Position numbers and translations under genes: made by a program. The notes beneath the pieces were generated by a model, which saw only the letters and a list, made by a program, of their open reading frames with translations, ran no database searches and had not been told where the DNA came from. A stretch of 64,000 nt of DNA, from positions 1 to 64,000 of the forward strand of contig CANQJT010000002.1 of the NCBI GenBank assembly GCA_947624325.1. The letters are read 5' to 3'. The DNA comes from Candidatus Gastranaerophilales bacterium. GTDB taxonomy: Bacteria; Cyanobacteriota; Vampirovibrionia; Gastranaerophilales; Gastranaerophilaceae. Below, in pieces: positions 1-9,494 of this stretch (its first letter is position 1; each line of letters begins with the position of its first letter).

Positions 1-305
1 ATCTGAGGATTTGTTTTAAGTGCATTAACGCACTGCCTGAAAATATCCGAAGTATAAAATCTTGGAATTTCATCAAGTTCCTTTGCTATTTCTTCTAATA
101 ACCACTTTGGACTCATAGAATTTGTTGCTCTGACATAAATTGCATCATATTGAATAGATAAGTACAAAGCCGTTTTAGTTTTCCCGAGACCCGCATTACC
201 ATAAACCAATCCGATTTTTGTAATATTTTCAGGTTTATTTTTTAAGTTGTGAATTAGGCTGATAAAACCTTTGACATTCTTCGTTTTAACAAATATCGGT
301 TTCAT
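1..305 (-). CDS. MuB/TniB-like transposition ATPase, 5' part only
   Basis: The ATG is at 305 and the gene runs leftward off the window, so only about 101 residues are visible. A P-loop (GNAGLGKTK) lies near residues 37-45, after a short N-terminal segment. This is the layout of the AAA ATPases that act with Mu/Tn7-type transposases (MuB, TniB, TnsC), which bind DNA and choose or activate the target. Its first 20 bases overlap the 3' end of the transposase gene, so the two genes are probably translationally coupled. I infer the role mainly from this A-B gene order; the Walker B and arginine-finger regions are outside the window. Confidence 0.8.
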   Translation of the reverse strand, partial: MKPIFVKTKNVKGFISLIHNLKNKPENITKIGLVYGNAGLGKTKTALYLSIQYDAIYVRATNSMSPKWLLEEIAKELDEIPRFYTSDIFRQCVNALKTNPQ

Positions 306-2283
306 ATTGCTTATACTCCTTTGATTCTTTATATTCTGTAAGCCAAACTCTGTCATCATTACAAGTACAACCGTGCACCATTAAGTATTCATATCTTTCT
401 CTGCTCGTTTTGAATAAAGGTTTAACCGCAGGGTTATATTTTTTAGGCTTTTCTTTTTTGTTTTCTATCTTTGGAACAATCGGCGGAGGTAAAAATGTAT
501 CTTCGTCTTTTTCTGGCTCGCACTCTAAAATTTCCAAATCATCAATATTCAAAAACTCTTTACAGGCTTTTATTGTCTTATTTTTAAGCTGTTTTTGTTT
601 TTGAATTTTCTGCTTGTAATCCTCAATATCCTTTATTTCGCCCGTGTAATGAGCAAGCGGATGAGTCAGGGTAATTCTTTCTGCTCGGCATAAAAATTTA
701 CCGGTAATTGTGTAAACATTGATGTAACTTAAATCAAACAGGCTGTATTTTATTATTACTTTCTGTCTTAAGCCATAAAGTGCATCGTTATAGTAATCAG
801 ATTTTAAAAACCTTATTCCTTGACTTGTTATAGTTTTAATCTCCTGTGCCAGCATTAAATCATCTAATTCACTCTGATTTATTTCTTGTTTTTCAATGTT
901 ATCAAGCATTTCTTTGATGCTTTTTGTTTTATTATTAGGACACGGCAAAGAATTTTTATACTTAAGCCAACTGTTTATCATCTGAATTGTATGCTGAATC
1001 GTGGGAATAAATTCCTGATGTATTTCACTATGAAATTTTTCATTCCTTCTTAGCCTTGCCGGTTTATTTTCTATATTTGTTCCGATATAACTTGGCAGCA
1101 GTTTTTCAAAACTTTCCTGCATTTCTAAAAAGAACCTTTCAATAACTTTGGCTCTTGCGTTATACGGATTTGCAAAAACTGTTGTTATACCAAGTTTTTC
1201 GTAAATCCCTTTTATGCCAATCTTATTGAAATTAGCAATTCCTACAAAATATTTACCCCTAAATGCTCTGCCGTTATCTAAATATACAAATTTTGGAATT
1301 TTTCCTAAATTTAGTATTGCATTGCGAAGTGCTGAAGCAATATTCTGTGTATTTTCTTCTATCATTATTTCATAACCAACTAATGCGGATGATTTCCAAT
1401 CTATGAAACCGATTAAGGTTGCTCGGCAAGGTTTTCCCGTAAACGGGTTTATTACCTGAAAATTTAATCTTTTTCCGTCAGCGACTAAAACTTCTCCGAC
1501 TCCGATTTTGGAAATATCTCTTTTTATGTGAGGAATAACTTCTTCTTTCAGTGCTTTTTCTCCGTCACGCAATAGCGTCCATTTGTCAAAATAATTTGCT
1601 TTATACCAGTTAGCAAATCTCCTGAACGTCGGCGCAGCTGGAATATATTCAGAATCTTGAGTTCTCAGAACATACTGTGTTAGAGATATTGCTTTTCCTA
1701 TGCTGAATTTATTCGGGTGCAATAAAAGTTTTAAAAATATTTGTTTTTCATAATCCGTAAGACAAGTTCTTGAATAATCTTCATAATGATAATTCGGGAC
1801 TAATAGTTCATAATTATTGCTATTCCCTAAAATCCTTTTCCATCTTTGAAGTGTCCCTATTGAAACATTTCCGAGTTTTGCATAAATCTCCGGATACAAA
1901 ACTTGTGCGTTGTATGCACCTAAAAAATCATTATCAAATTGAGTTTTATTCTGCTGAGTTTTGCGTTCTTGTTTCCAAAGATTCAATAAATTCAATCGAG
2001 CAAGTGCAATAACTTTTGCTTTGTCAGGTTTGTGAAAATCAGTTGGTGTGAGAAGCTGTTTTTTAGTATAAGTCGGAACAATTTTGGAATAATACTTTTC
2101 CTGAAGCTCCGGTTCAATACTTGATAGCAAAATCTCAAAACTTTTTCCGCCTTTGACAGTTATTTTTCTGGTTACATATTTATTCAAAGATAACCTGATT
2201 GCTCGGGTGCTAACACCTTTAAGCTCTGCTAATTCTTTGATTGCAATGTATTTTTCTTCGTTCATTGTATTAACATCTATCAC
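286..2283 (-). CDS. Mu/Tn7-superfamily DDE transposase
   Basis: This 665-residue protein catalyses strand transfer in a Mu-like or TniA/TnsB-like element. An N-terminal helix-turn-helix of the MuA type covers about residues 10-60. The rve/DDE core has three acidic sites: VADGK, YLDNG, and the glutamate in KVIERF about 35 residues after the second Asp. The C-terminal 150 residues are basic and probably contact the ATPase. Translation may start at GTG 2283, or at ATG 2265 (MNEEKY); neither has a clear Shine-Dalgarno site. The ATPase gene follows with a 20-bp overlap, and an HTH protein is divergent across a 188-bp gap. The order matches the Mu c / A-B arrangement, so the element extends to the left of the window. 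The exact family (Mu phage or Tn7-like transposon) cannot be settled here. Confidence 0.9.
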   Translation of the reverse strand: MIDVNTMNEEKYIAIKELAELKGVSTRAIRLSLNKYVTRKITVKGGKSFEILLSSIEPELQEKYYSKIVPTYTKKQLLTPTDFHKPDKAKVIALARLNLLNLWKQERKTQQNKTQFDNDFLGAYNAQVLYPEIYAKLGNVSIGTLQRWKRILGNSNNYELLVPNYHYEDYSRTCLTDYEKQIFLKLLLHPNKFSIGKAISLTQYVLRTQDSEYIPAAPTFRRFANWYKANYFDKWTLLRDGEKALKEEVIPHIKRDISKIGVGEVLVADGKRLNFQVINPFTGKPCRATLIGFIDWKSSALVGYEIMIEENTQNIASALRNAILNLGKIPKFVYLDNGRAFRGKYFVGIANFNKIGIKGIYEKLGITTVFANPYNARAKVIERFFLEMQESFEKLLPSYIGTNIENKPARLRRNEKFHSEIHQEFIPTIQHTIQMINSWLKYKNSLPCPNNKTKSIKEMLDNIEKQEINQSELDDLMLAQEIKTITSQGIRFLKSDYYNDALYGLRQKVIIKYSLFDLSYINVYTITGKFLCRAERITLTHPLAHYTGEIKDIEDYKQKIQKQKQLKNKTIKACKEFLNIDDLEILECEPEKDEDTFLPPPIVPKIENKKEKPKKYNPAVKPLFKTSRERYEYLMVHGCTCNDDRVWLTEYKESKEYKQYETDIC

Positions 2284-2307
2284 TCTGAACTCGGAAGATT
2301 GGAACTG

Positions 2308-2346
2308 TTTCCGACTAACTTTGTATCATTTCGACACGGTTTGTAT
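2308..2346. promoter_or_regulatory. Putative transposase-binding end/operator (TTTCCGACTAA plus TTTGTAT pair)
   Basis: An 11-mer TTTCCGACTAA (2308-2318) is followed by two TTTGTAT copies starting at 2320 and 2340, 20 bp apart. The site lies in the control region between the transposase and the HTH gene. The same 11-mer, followed by two TATGTC copies 21 bp apart, occurs at 24906-24944. Short repeats spaced by two helical turns are typical of transposase-binding ends in Mu/Tn7-type elements. That reading is inference. Confidence 0.4.
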
Positions 2347-2471
2347 TGGATTATTGCTCTACACTCTGCAGTCGTTCACTTCAGCCTACGCAAAATCCAA
2401 CTTGCTTTATTGTGAAACAGAGTTAAAATGTGTGTACCCCAATAATTATCTGTTTATTTTAAGGAGTTTTT

Positions 2472-2807
2472 ATGCGTAAAGCGAATTGCGAGCATAGTGC
2501 GGAGCGAAGCGCAGGCACGTTTAACGCGAGCAATCAAGCAGAATTGAGAAAACAAATTGAATTACTTGAGCAAAAAATGTCAAAAAGCCCAAATAATATG
2601 AATGACGGTGGGAGTCATTTTCTGTATCGCAGAGAAAGAATGATACGTTTCAAAATGCTTCAGAAAAATATGCCGCAAAAAATGCTTGCAAAAAGATTAA
2701 ACCTAACCGAAAGTTATATTTCAAAACTCATCATCGGCGAACGCTATAACAAAGATTTTGAGAAATATATTATCCATATTTTAGATGTTAATTATTGTTG
2801 TATCTGA
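2472..2807 (+). CDS. Small HTH (Cro/CI-type) protein, probable element regulator
   Basis: This 111-residue protein starts at ATG 2472 with a good Shine-Dalgarno site (AAGGAG). The C-terminal half holds a helix-turn-helix (MPQKMLAKRLNLTESYISKLI). The first 20 residues are encoded by a GC-richer stretch with GCGAGC...GCGAAGC character, like the interspersed hairpin repeats elsewhere in the window, so the 5' end of the gene may have captured a repeat. It is divergent from the transposase, the position of the Mu repressor. It could instead be an unrelated host XRE-like gene. The 140 bp that follow, up to the dGTPase gene, are very AT-rich; I see no clear element terminus there. Confidence 0.6.
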   Translation: MRKANCEHSAERSAGTFNASNQAELRKQIELLEQKMSKSPNNMNDGGSHFLYRRERMIRFKMLQKNMPQKMLAKRLNLTESYISKLIIGERYNKDFEKYIIHILDVNYCCI

Positions 2808-2947
2808 ACAGCAGGAAGTATTCTATTCTCAATAACAGTAAATATTTGATCATATTTAATGATAAAATAACTATTGTATTTAACGTTATAATTCTTTTCT
2901 TTTAATTTTTTATTATTATTTTTATTATTATTAAAAAAGAGGTTAAA

Positions 2948-4189
2948 ATGAGTAAGAAAGATTGTAAATTTGCTGATTTTTCAAGTGTAAAGACGGATGA
3001 AATAAATCCGAAATGGGAGAATGCAATATCCCGCCAAGTCGAAATTTACAAAAAGGATTATGATTTAAGAACTCCGTTTGAACGGGATATGCATAGGATA
3101 CTGCATTCAAACGGATATAGAAGATTAAAAAATAAGACACAAGTATTTTTTGCCCCTCATAATGACCATATTTGCACCCGCATAGAACATGTTACTCATG
3201 TTAGTGCAGTAGCTGAAATTATAGCTAAATTTCTTAATCTTAATCTGGATTTAGTTCGTTCTATAGGAATGGGGCACGACATAGGACATGCACCTTTCGG
3301 ACATCAGGGCGAAAATATTTTAAAAGATATTGCAAAAGAAAACAAATTGAATGATTTTTGGCATGAAAGAAACAGTCTGCATTTTATTGATAAAATAGAA
3401 ACTATGCCTGATTATAACGGAATACATAAAAACTTAGATTTAACTTATGCGGTTCGTGACGGTATTGTCTGCCATTGCGGTGAAATAGATGAACGGGTTA
3501 TTAAACCCAGAGATGAATTTATCGATTTATATATAATTCCAAAAGGCGGTAAAACAGCCTCATATACTTATGAGGGATGTGTTGTCAAGATTGCGGATAA
3601 AATCGGTTATATAGGCAGAGATATTGAAGATGCTATGTTATACGGGCTTATAACAGAAGATGATTTAAAGGTGCTTGAAAAGGAAATAAAAATTACATTC
3701 CCTGAAATAGAATTAAATTGGGTAAATACAACCGTATTAATGCACAAATTCATTATAGATTTATGCCAAAATTCTTCACCCGAAAAAGGCTTTTGCTTTT
3801 CGGAAGATTGCTTTAATCTGATGAAAGCCATAAAAGAATTTAATAGAGATAGAATTTATTATAATAAAAGGCTTGAGCCTTTTAAAAAATACTCTAAACT
3901 CGTTCTAAATACTATTTTTAATAAGCTTAATGAATACTTTGAAGCAGGAATTAAAACATCTATGGAAAAAGAAAGAAAATTCTTTCCTAAAATACTTGAC
4001 ACATTTGAAGAATGGCTGATTAAATATTCCTCATATAATCTTGAAAAGCGAAAAGAATTGAGATTTGAAAATTCTTTAATATATGATATTACAAAACAGT
4101 CAGACTACCAAAATGCAATAATAGATTTTATTTCTGGCATGAGTGATAATTTCGCCATTGATGTATTTAATGAAATAATAAGTTTTTAA
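2948..4189 (+). CDS. dgt: dGTPase-like HD-domain dNTP triphosphohydrolase
   Basis: This 413-residue member of the deoxyguanosinetriphosphate triphosphohydrolase family hydrolyses dNTPs to deoxynucleosides and triphosphate. The N-terminal RTPFERD and YRRLKNKTQVF motifs, the metal-site motifs TRIEHVTH and GHDIGHAPFGHQGE (about residues 78-125), and a further conserved block at DGIVCHCGE are all visible. The ATG follows GAGGTTAAA. Some members are housekeeping enzymes and others protect against phage by depleting dNTPs. Its place at the edge of a defence-like island, between a transposase region and an AAA+ gene, favours a defence role, but the sequence does not prove it. I found no island-type operator in front of this gene. 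Confidence 0.9.
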   Translation: MSKKDCKFADFSSVKTDEINPKWENAISRQVEIYKKDYDLRTPFERDMHRILHSNGYRRLKNKTQVFFAPHNDHICTRIEHVTHVSAVAEIIAKFLNLNLDLVRSIGMGHDIGHAPFGHQGENILKDIAKENKLNDFWHERNSLHFIDKIETMPDYNGIHKNLDLTYAVRDGIVCHCGEIDERVIKPRDEFIDLYIIPKGGKTASYTYEGCVVKIADKIGYIGRDIEDAMLYGLITEDDLKVLEKEIKITFPEIELNWVNTTVLMHKFIIDLCQNSSPEKGFCFSEDCFNLMKAIKEFNRDRIYYNKRLEPFKKYSKLVLNTIFNKLNEYFEAGIKTSMEKERKFFPKILDTFEEWLIKYSSYNLEKRKELRFENSLIYDITKQSDYQNAIIDFISGMSDNFAIDVFNEIISF

Positions 4190-4200
4190 ATTAAATTTTT

Positions 4201-4234
4201 TGCGTCCTATTTTGACATATTTCCTGCTTAAAAT
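4201..4234 (+). promoter_or_regulatory. Island operator/promoter, AAA+ gene
   Basis: TGCGTC at 4201-4206 and GACATA at 4214-4219 form an imperfect inverted repeat with a 7-bp spacer. A -10 box TAAAAT lies at 4229-4234, ten bases after GACAT. This is one copy of the spacing-conserved architecture found at seven other places in the window. Here a TTGACA/TAAAAA sigma-70 reading with a 16-bp spacer is also possible. Confidence 0.55.
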
Positions 4235-4268
4235 AAAAATGTAGGAAATAGAAAAAGGGATGAAAATT

Positions 4269-6260
4269 ATGAACAATTTTGAAAAAAGACTTTTTTTAGA
4301 TTATTTGTATGTATTAATTAATGAATTTGATTTAAAAAATTATTCATTTGGTGAAGTTTTTGATTTTTTCTGTGACGAATTCAGAGTATCTAAAAAAGAA
4401 TTTAAAATAGACGAATACGGAGAATTATTACTTGATAATGTTGTTCTTAGAAATGAGTTTAAAAGAACATTAAAGACAATAATAAAGCAGTTACAAGAAA
4501 GAATACCGAAAAAAAATACAATATTAGAACATCAACTGCTTCTTTTAAAGGATATCTTTAAATTAGATGAAGATGAATATGGGGTATTTACTTATTGTGT
4601 TATTCAAGAGGTAAATAATATTTTTAAAGAATTATTTGAGAGTATAAACCGTGATCCATTTGCCAAATTTGCTCAAGTTTACTTAAAAATTAGATATAAC
4701 AGACGCAGAAGGATAACAGAGAGTCTTTATTTAAAAAACCTGACAGATAGCACAAGAGGAAGTGATATTAATATTAATCCCGAAATTTTAACAATTTTTG
4801 ACAATCCTAAATGTAAAACATCCAATCAAATAATAAATATTCTGCTTGGCAAAAGTGAAAAATCAAACTTAACCTTGAATGATTACAAACATATTGAGAA
4901 TGAAAGAATAAAAGTTGTAAATATATTAAAATCAGCAGTTGAGCAAAAAAAGAAGGGCGTAAATATACTTCTTTACGGGCATGTGGGAACAGGAAAGACG
5001 GAATTTGCAAAACTTATAGCAAATACTGCAAAAATTCCAATGTATGCCGTTAAAACGGAAAAAGAAAATTTTAAAGAGGCGGATAGAGAATACAGGCTTG
5101 TGGATTTATATTCCAAACAGGATATTTTATCAAGAGCAGATAAGTCCTGCATATTATTTGATGAGGCTGAAGATGTTATGAATAGGGGCTTTTCTTGCTT
5201 CGGAAGTGCTTCAAAAGGATATCTTAATAAAATATTGGAAGAAACTCCCGTACCCGTTATTTGGACTACAAACAATATTTATGATGTTGACCCTGCTTTT
5301 TTAAGAAGAATGAGTTATGCAATAGAGTTTGAAAAATTATCGGACAGCGTAAGACTCCATATCTGGAACAGGGTTTTGAAAAAAAACAAGTTTAAAGTTA
5401 AAAAATCAAAAATTGAAGAACTTAATAAGGCTTATGATATTTCGCCTTCAATTATCTCAAATGCGGTGCAGATGACAAAACTAACCTCGGGAGATGAAAA
5501 AGATTTTGAAGGCTATATTGAAAATATAACAAAGGTTGTGTATAAAAAGAAAAATATTAAAAATACAAAAACTTTCGATGTAAAAAACTATAACATAAGC
5601 TTAGTTAATAGTGATTTAGATGTTGATGATTTAGAAAAGAAAATAAAATCTTGCGGAAAATTAAATTTTTCAATTTGTATGTACGGAGAACCCGGTACGG
5701 GTAAAAGTGAATATTCAAAATATTTAGCCGATAAGCTCGGAATAGAAGTAATACAAAAGCGGGCAAGCGATTTAATATCAAAATGGGTCGGAGAAACAGA
5801 ACAAAATATAGCTTCGGCATTTAAGGAAGCAAAAGATAAAAAAGCTATGCTTATATTTGATGAGGCAGACAGTTTCTTGCAAAATAGAGCAAATGCTCAG
5901 CATAGCTGGGAGGTAAGTCAGGTTAATGAAATGCTTACTTGGATGGAATCACATGAATATCCTTTTATATGCACTACTAACTTATTAGATACATTAGATG
6001 AAGCAAGCCTTAGAAGATTTACTTTTAAAATCAAATTTGATTTTATGAATAATGAGCAGGTAAATCTTGCAATAAAGCACTTCTTTAATATTTCAAATGC
6101 TAATTTAAATATAAAAGGTTTAACAACGGGTGATTTTGCAACGGTTAAAAAGAAAGCTGATTTCTTAAATATTACCGATTTAGCGGAATTATCCAAAATG
6201 CTCCAAGCCGAAGTTAAACTAAAACAATCAAAAGAACTTAAAAATGCAGTAGGATTTTAA
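4269..6260 (+). CDS. Tandem AAA+ ATPase of unknown role
   Basis: This protein of about 663 residues has two AAA+ modules after a helical N-terminal region of about 230 residues. Module one has Walker A GHVGTGKTE (near residue 237) and Walker B ILFDEAED. Module two has Walker A GEPGTGKSE (near 473) and Walker B LIFDEADSF, and each has a TTN-type sensor 1. Both modules look catalytically competent. An upstream in-frame ATG exists at 4260, but GGG at 4257-4259 suits ATG 4269 better. It follows the dGTPase by about 80 bp and has its own promoter with the island operator. A remodelling or unfoldase role is likely for the fold; the substrate is unknown. It converges with the helicase-nuclease gene across a shared terminator. 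Confidence 0.75.
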   Translation: MNNFEKRLFLDYLYVLINEFDLKNYSFGEVFDFFCDEFRVSKKEFKIDEYGELLLDNVVLRNEFKRTLKTIIKQLQERIPKKNTILEHQLLLLKDIFKLDEDEYGVFTYCVIQEVNNIFKELFESINRDPFAKFAQVYLKIRYNRRRRITESLYLKNLTDSTRGSDININPEILTIFDNPKCKTSNQIINILLGKSEKSNLTLNDYKHIENERIKVVNILKSAVEQKKKGVNILLYGHVGTGKTEFAKLIANTAKIPMYAVKTEKENFKEADREYRLVDLYSKQDILSRADKSCILFDEAEDVMNRGFSCFGSASKGYLNKILEETPVPVIWTTNNIYDVDPAFLRRMSYAIEFEKLSDSVRLHIWNRVLKKNKFKVKKSKIEELNKAYDISPSIISNAVQMTKLTSGDEKDFEGYIENITKVVYKKKNIKNTKTFDVKNYNISLVNSDLDVDDLEKKIKSCGKLNFSICMYGEPGTGKSEYSKYLADKLGIEVIQKRASDLISKWVGETEQNIASAFKEAKDKKAMLIFDEADSFLQNRANAQHSWEVSQVNEMLTWMESHEYPFICTTNLLDTLDEASLRRFTFKIKFDFMNNEQVNLAIKHFFNISNANLNIKGLTTGDFATVKKKADFLNITDLAELSKMLQAEVKLKQSKELKNAVGF

Positions 6261-6266
6261 GAAGTA

Positions 6267-6297
6267 AAGGCAGGGAATAAAATTACCCTGCCTTTTT
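6267..6297. terminator. Bidirectional terminator
   Basis: AAAGGCAGGG and CCCTGCCTTT form a strong stem around a ten-base AT loop, followed by a T tract. It lies between the convergent AAA+ and helicase-nuclease genes and can serve both. Confidence 0.8.
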
Positions 6298-6299
6298 CT

Positions 6300-9200
6300 T
6301 TAAATTATGTTCAAACTGCAATAAGAATTTCTATAAGGACAAAACGTACTGCACTCATTTTTGTTTGTCATTGGTTCAAACTTATTTGCTTTAATATCAG
6401 CTATTGCATTTCTAAATTTATCAACAACTCTCTTACAATTTTCTTGAGATAATTTTAGTTCAAAGGGGGTTTTAAAGTCTCTTGGAAATAAAAATAAAGT
6501 TGTTATATCTTCATATCCGCAATTCAGCTCTTTGCAGAGGAAATGTTTATAAAGTGCCATTTGATTATAATAATTTTCGTGCACTCCTCCTTCACAAATT
6601 TCTTTTTCGTCTTTTTTATCTCCGGTTTTATAATCATAAATAATATATTTACCGTCAGGCAGTTTATCAATTCTGTCTAGTTTTCCGGTGAATTTTGTAC
6701 CGTCTATATCAAAAGTAAATTCGTGTTCTGCTTTATATAATTGTTCAACAGGTGTCATTCTTAAACGGTCATAAGCACATTCTCCGTCTTTTTCTTTAGT
6801 AAGAACAACTGCACCGTCAACAAGCATTCTTTTTAATTCTAATTTACTTGAGACAGGCAATTCTTTTAATGTATTTTCAAATTTATGTATAAATTCTGCT
6901 TTTGAAGGGAATACTTTATTTTCAATAGCATAATTAACGGCAAATTCATAAGCAGCATGTACTGCCGTTCCAAAGTGTGCCTTATCCGCATTATCTGTTT
7001 TAGGTGATAAGCCTAATAAATGAGTATATAGATATTCTCTATGACAATCTAAATAGCAATTAACACTTGATGCCGAAAACACTTTTTCGGATATTATATT
7101 GTTTAAATATTCCTTAAATTCTTTATAATAGTCTCTATCGCATATAGTTAAAGATTTTATAACTTCATTTTCAAAACTTGAATGAGCATCTTTATCTTTT
7201 TCAAATTCTTCAATACTGAGGCGGTCTTTAACGGTTTGCGGAGTCAAAAGTTCAAGAGGTTCAGCATCTTTTCCGTCAATTCTTATTTTTGTATAAGATA
7301 GATTTAAAGAGTGCTTTGCTCTTGTCATTGCCACATATATACGTTTTACAAGATTAGATTTTGTTATTTTTTTCTTTTCTTCCTTGGAAATTGTTTTACC
7401 CGTTATATTGTCTTTTGAAATATCATCTTTAATACTTAACGGAATTTTAGGATTTTCAAAATCATTCTTTTTGTTTATAAGATATGGCATATAAACATAT
7501 TCAAATTCCATTCCTTTAGAAGCATGATAAGTTATAAGTTTTACGGAATTTTGTTTAATCGGAGGTTTATCAGCAAAAATCTTTATTCCCTCCAACATAG
7601 CTTTTTCAAGATATGATACAAAAAATTCAAAAGTGACCGGTTTTTCTAGTTCCAAATAACTTTCAGCTTCGTCAACCAGTTTTTTTAATCCTGCAATATT
7701 TTCGCTTCTGTTTACGGGGTTATTAAAATAATATTCAAATATACCGGTTTTATTGCCAATCGTAAGAATTGCATCTTTTAAATTAGTACATTGTTTTATA
7801 TCTTTTAATTCATCGTAAATTTTTAAAAATCTATCTATTTTCTCAGGTTCTGCAAATGAAAGATTGATTTTTTCTCCGTTTTTATTTGTTACTTTATAGG
7901 TATAGCTGTTATCTTTAAATTTACGCATATTTTGAATAAAAGAAGAAAAAGAATTCCTTGTTCTGTATAACACTTCATAATCTTTTTCATTTATATCAAA
8001 AGGCTTTGAAAGTATCATTTTAAAGAATGATTCACTATATAGTGTTGAATTACAAAGAAATTGCATATACAAAAACATTACAACAAAAGATTGAATATCA
8101 AAAACATTTTTGCCGTTTGCTCTTTCATAAGGGATATTTGCAGCTTGAAGAAGTTTTGCATATCCGTCGAGTTCTTCATGTTTATTAGCCAGTATTGCGA
8201 TTTCGGATAGATTTTTTTCTTTTGTATTTTTATCAATAGGGCAATCAGGCGAATTAATAAGTGATTTTATTTTATCGACTATATCAATTTGCTCTTCTAA
8301 AGAATCTCTATATATCGTACATTTCACATCTTTATTTTTCGGAACAAGCTCCATATTAACTGATGACAGTTCTTTTGATATATTAAACCGTTTAAAATAA
8401 CTGTCTTTTTCTAAACTTATATCATCTTGTAAAACTATCTGTCGGACAAGTTCAAGGATTTTTGCCGTTGAACGCCTGTTCTCTTTAAAACAGATAACGT
8501 CTTCATCTTTAACATTTAATCTTGTAATAAAGTTTTTAATGCTATCTAATCTTGCCCCTTGAAAGGTGTAAATAATTTGGTCATCATCACCTACAACTAA
8601 AACATTTTTCTTTTGCATATTTTCGGCGAGATAGAATAATACTTCATTTTGAGAAATATTTGTGTCTTGATATTCATCAGTTATTATATAATCATAATTT
8701 GAAGCTATTTCTTTAACTAAACTTTCGTTTCTTTCAAACTCATCTAAAAGCATAGTAATCATATCACCGAAATCAAGAAAATTTTTTCTTTGCATTTTGA
8801 GCTTATACAGGCTGTATAATTCCCATAGTTCTTGTGCCTTTGCAATTTTCTTTTCAGCATCAATTAAAACTTTTGTTTTTGGTTTATCCGGGTTTTTTAA
8901 CAGTGTTTTTTGCCAATTTTCATATTTTTCATTTACAAGAGGAATCCAATCCGGATTGTTATTAAGATTATCAAAATATTTCTTTTTATCTAACCTGTAT
9001 TTTTTTATTTCTTCAATTCTATCAAGAATTTCATCTATAAAAAAGTATGGCCCGTTTTTTTCTGTTTGAAAACTTGTAGGTTCCTTCCTTTTTTCAAGAT
9101 TTTCGTCAATACATTCTTTCATAAATGCTTTTTTTACGGAATCTGTTATAATTTTTATATTTTCGCCAATTCCGAATATATCAGGGTGATTTTTTATTAT

Positions 9201-9494
9201 GTCAAGACAAAAGCTGTGATAAGTATAGATATTAACATTAGAACTTGTGACATCAAGAGCTTTTTCAACACCTTTTTTCATTTCTTTTGCCGCAGTATCG
9301 GAAAATGTAAGACATAATATTCTCTCTTCTGGAGTTCCTGTTTCAATTATTGTTTTAATTCTTTGAGAAACAGTAAAAGTCTTACCGGTTCCGGGGCCTG
9401 CTAAAACCAGAAAAATCCCGTCTCTTTTATATGTATCTATAGCCTTTTGCTGCTCAGCATTTGGTTTTGGTGTTAGTTTTAATTCCGTTGTCAT
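6300..9494 (-). CDS. UvrD/PcrA-type helicase fused to RecB-like Fe-S nuclease
   Basis: This 1064-residue protein has SF1A helicase motifs: Walker A AGPGTGKT (residues 32-39), DEYQDTN, VGDDDQIIY, ITYHASKGMEF and YVAMTRAKH. From about residue 815 it continues into a RecB-family PD-(D/E)XK domain: GTAVHAAYE, an Asp in the KLDRID strand, then YDYKTGDKK. One cysteine before the nuclease (YLDCHREY) and three at the C-terminus (CSTFCPYRNSYC) fit the Fe-S cluster of AddB/Cas4-type nucleases. It probably unwinds and degrades DNA. It is the last gene of the WYL-nuclease-helicase operon, overlaps the upstream nuclease gene by 41 bp, and its start has AGAGGA as Shine-Dalgarno site. A general repair enzyme is possible, but context favours defence. 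Confidence 0.85.
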   Translation of the reverse strand: MTTELKLTPKPNAEQQKAIDTYKRDGIFLVLAGPGTGKTFTVSQRIKTIIETGTPEERILCLTFSDTAAKEMKKGVEKALDVTSSNVNIYTYHSFCLDIIKNHPDIFGIGENIKIITDSVKKAFMKECIDENLEKRKEPTSFQTEKNGPYFFIDEILDRIEEIKKYRLDKKKYFDNLNNNPDWIPLVNEKYENWQKTLLKNPDKPKTKVLIDAEKKIAKAQELWELYSLYKLKMQRKNFLDFGDMITMLLDEFERNESLVKEIASNYDYIITDEYQDTNISQNEVLFYLAENMQKKNVLVVGDDDQIIYTFQGARLDSIKNFITRLNVKDEDVICFKENRRSTAKILELVRQIVLQDDISLEKDSYFKRFNISKELSSVNMELVPKNKDVKCTIYRDSLEEQIDIVDKIKSLINSPDCPIDKNTKEKNLSEIAILANKHEELDGYAKLLQAANIPYERANGKNVFDIQSFVVMFLYMQFLCNSTLYSESFFKMILSKPFDINEKDYEVLYRTRNSFSSFIQNMRKFKDNSYTYKVTNKNGEKINLSFAEPEKIDRFLKIYDELKDIKQCTNLKDAILTIGNKTGIFEYYFNNPVNRSENIAGLKKLVDEAESYLELEKPVTFEFFVSYLEKAMLEGIKIFADKPPIKQNSVKLITYHASKGMEFEYVYMPYLINKKNDFENPKIPLSIKDDISKDNITGKTISKEEKKKITKSNLVKRIYVAMTRAKHSLNLSYTKIRIDGKDAEPLELLTPQTVKDRLSIEEFEKDKDAHSSFENEVIKSLTICDRDYYKEFKEYLNNIISEKVFSASSVNCYLDCHREYLYTHLLGLSPKTDNADKAHFGTAVHAAYEFAVNYAIENKVFPSKAEFIHKFENTLKELPVSSKLELKRMLVDGAVVLTKEKDGECAYDRLRMTPVEQLYKAEHEFTFDIDGTKFTGKLDRIDKLPDGKYIIYDYKTGDKKDEKEICEGGVHENYYNQMALYKHFLCKELNCGYEDITTLFLFPRDFKTPFELKLSQENCKRVVDKFRNAIADIKANKFEPMTNKNECSTFCPYRNSYCSLNII

